Source of the DNA: Globisporangium splendens
Lineage: Eukaryota; Oomycota; Peronosporomycetes; Pythiales; Pythiaceae
Length of the DNA: 64,000 bases
Direction of reading: 5' to 3'
NCBI GenBank assembly: GCA_006386115.1
Contig: VFIW01000153.1
Location: 1-64,000 of the forward strand
The notes under the pieces were generated by a model. It was not told the origin of the DNA and did not search any database. It saw only the letters and a program-made list of their open reading frames with translations. Positions 62,857 to 64,000 of this stretch are shown here, one piece after another. Every line of letters begins with the position of its first letter. Position 1 is the stretch's first letter. The position numbers and the translations under genes are program-made.

Positions 62857-64000
62857 TTTAGGGATCCTAAACAATACACGACCGTTTATGGCGCGGAAAC
62901 ATGAAGAGTGGACAAAGAATCGATGCTGTCCTCGGTCTCTTCGATTCGAGATAAACCCGATGCTAAGTGGTCTGTAGAGTCGTCATGGCGATAACTAGAC
63001 ACCCCCAGCCAGGCAACATTTTTAGTTTTTCGCACAGACGTTGAAGAGTGCAAGGTGGAAATCGATTGAAAGGTCGTCTTCATTCCGTGCATGTCAAGGC
63101 ATGGTGGTACGTGCCGCCCAGCATCTCGGCAACGCGTTGCAGCACCTGAAGATTGATGCTGCCAAACCCCACAGCAAACGCCTCACGCCCAGATTCGCCG
63201 CAACTCTGTCGCAGAGAAATGGTCAACTGTTCGCCGGGACCCTGATCTTCGGGCTGTCCACCCGAGAAAAACACACAATGGGTCTGTATGTCTTGAAATC
63301 GTTACGCGAGAGCACTCCGTTGGCAGCATTCAGACCAGCGCTGTACCACGTGCCCCCCCCTCCGCAAAACCAAAGCGATGCGTTTCCCCTGTCCATGGTA
63401 TTCTGGATTTCATATTCAATGCTTGCGCCACTGTCAAACGTCACGACCGATACCAAGTCGAGCGAGGCGCCTGGAGCGAAGCGATTGGACAAGTACTAGT
63501 GCCACGCGGCCATCAACATGTCCCACGTCGAACCTGACATGGACCCCGAGCAATCCAATACAAACACCTGGTGCCTCTTCTTCAACTGTTCCTTCAGTCC
63601 CCACTTTCTCGACATCGGATTTCATTTCACTGCAACGTTTGCTGAATCATTTCATGGCTTCGACTCTTTTATCCTTTGCCTTTAGTTTTTCCTTCAGCAC
63701 CTCCGGGTCATCAAAATGGATCCGCTTACAGGCATCTCCATGTTTGCGCCGTCCTTTCTCGTTGTAATACCGACAGATCTTCGATGCGCTAGGAGACAGT
63801 TCTGCCCTGAGTTTCGCCAGCTCTGCTTGAAGAGCATCGGCACGGAGTGAGCTGGCAAATGTTGTGTTTTCTGTGGTCGATTATTGTCCCATCGTCAGTG
63901 ATTGTTTATCGAGGTGATAACCGAGGAAGAGTCTTGAACGAGCAAGGCAGAGAGGAAGCAAGCAAGCAGGGAGCTTGCACTTGTGTGGTCTTTTCGGTGG
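62857..64000. repeat. inverted repeat, right arm (cut by window end)
   Basis: The reverse complement of 60279-61427 with few changes, such as a shorter C run near 63353-63361 and ACACACAATGGG for CACAATGGG. It includes the second copy of the VWA pseudogene. Confidence 0.9.
62886..63849 (-). pseudogene. zinc-finger/von Willebrand A protein, right-arm copy, broken
   Basis: A mirror copy of 60431-61396 with the same TAG after DMLMAAWH and the same CCCH finger lacking one Cys. It has one extra frame change after KTYRPIV, near 63262, compared with the left arm. Confidence 0.65.

Noticed and set aside
60279..64000. Inverted repeat as a classical DNA transposon
   Set aside because: No transposase in the loop, no target duplication visible, and one arm is cut by the window end; kept as a repeat only.

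Overview
The window looks like a repeat-rich nuclear segment from a microbial eukaryote. Short spliceosomal introns (GTATGA or GTAAGT donors, a CTAAC-like branch site, about 70-75 nt), LTR, LINE and DIRS retrotransposons, a Fanzor-type nuclease and genes resembling those of large DNA viruses all point that way. An oomycete or related stramenopile fits best, from general knowledge of such genomes (chromoviruses, chromodomain/peptidase ORFs, giant-virus insertions). The species cannot be fixed from the sequence alone.

Layout: (1) 1-824, a 507-bp tandem repeat. (2) 825-23992, ten head-to-tail units of a LINE-derived repeat. Unit 1 is 3.45 kb with a complete 616-codon ORF1; the others are about 1.49 kb, internally deleted, and mostly keep an open ORF1 N-terminus. 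Unit 9 is split by a complete Ty1/copia element (15198-22221, 5-bp target duplication). (3) 23993-26389, a solo Gypsy LTR abutting a 5'-truncated DIRS-type element (RNase H plus tyrosine recombinase). (4) 26480-28243, an AT-rich island with a SAM methyltransferase, an unknown 131-aa protein and a broken NPxAI-repeat protein, all of giant-virus flavour. (5) 28482-39794, a head-to-head pair of paralogous unknown genes. The rightward one is split by a chromovirus (30809-38440) and also carries an in-frame stop. (6) 39739-41255, a Fanzor/TnpB-like RNA-guided nuclease gene with a one-base frameshift. (7) 41340-48905 and 51063-55962, two copies of one LINE family with APE endonuclease, RT and RNase H, and an OTU-like protease domain in ORF1. 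(8) 49212-62505, four members of a coiled-coil gene family sharing a C-terminal NGIxxR motif and an intron at the same place. One member has a LINE in that intron. Another sits in the loop of a >1.1-kb-armed inverted repeat (60279-64000) whose arms carry a broken von Willebrand A pseudogene. A SET-domain protein gene lies between.

Most of the coding content is selfish DNA in several nested layers. Recurrent themes are ORFs antisense to the retrotransposon polyproteins in both LTR families, bZIP-type palindromes (TGACGTCA, TGACTCA) in retroelement promoters, and one-base frameshifts often lying in homopolymers, some of which may be assembly errors. Genes that look intact are the methyltransferase (26480-27226), the 131-aa protein, the unknown protein at 28482-29942, the SET protein, and three coiled-coil genes (49212-50194, 57344-58335, 61607-62505).
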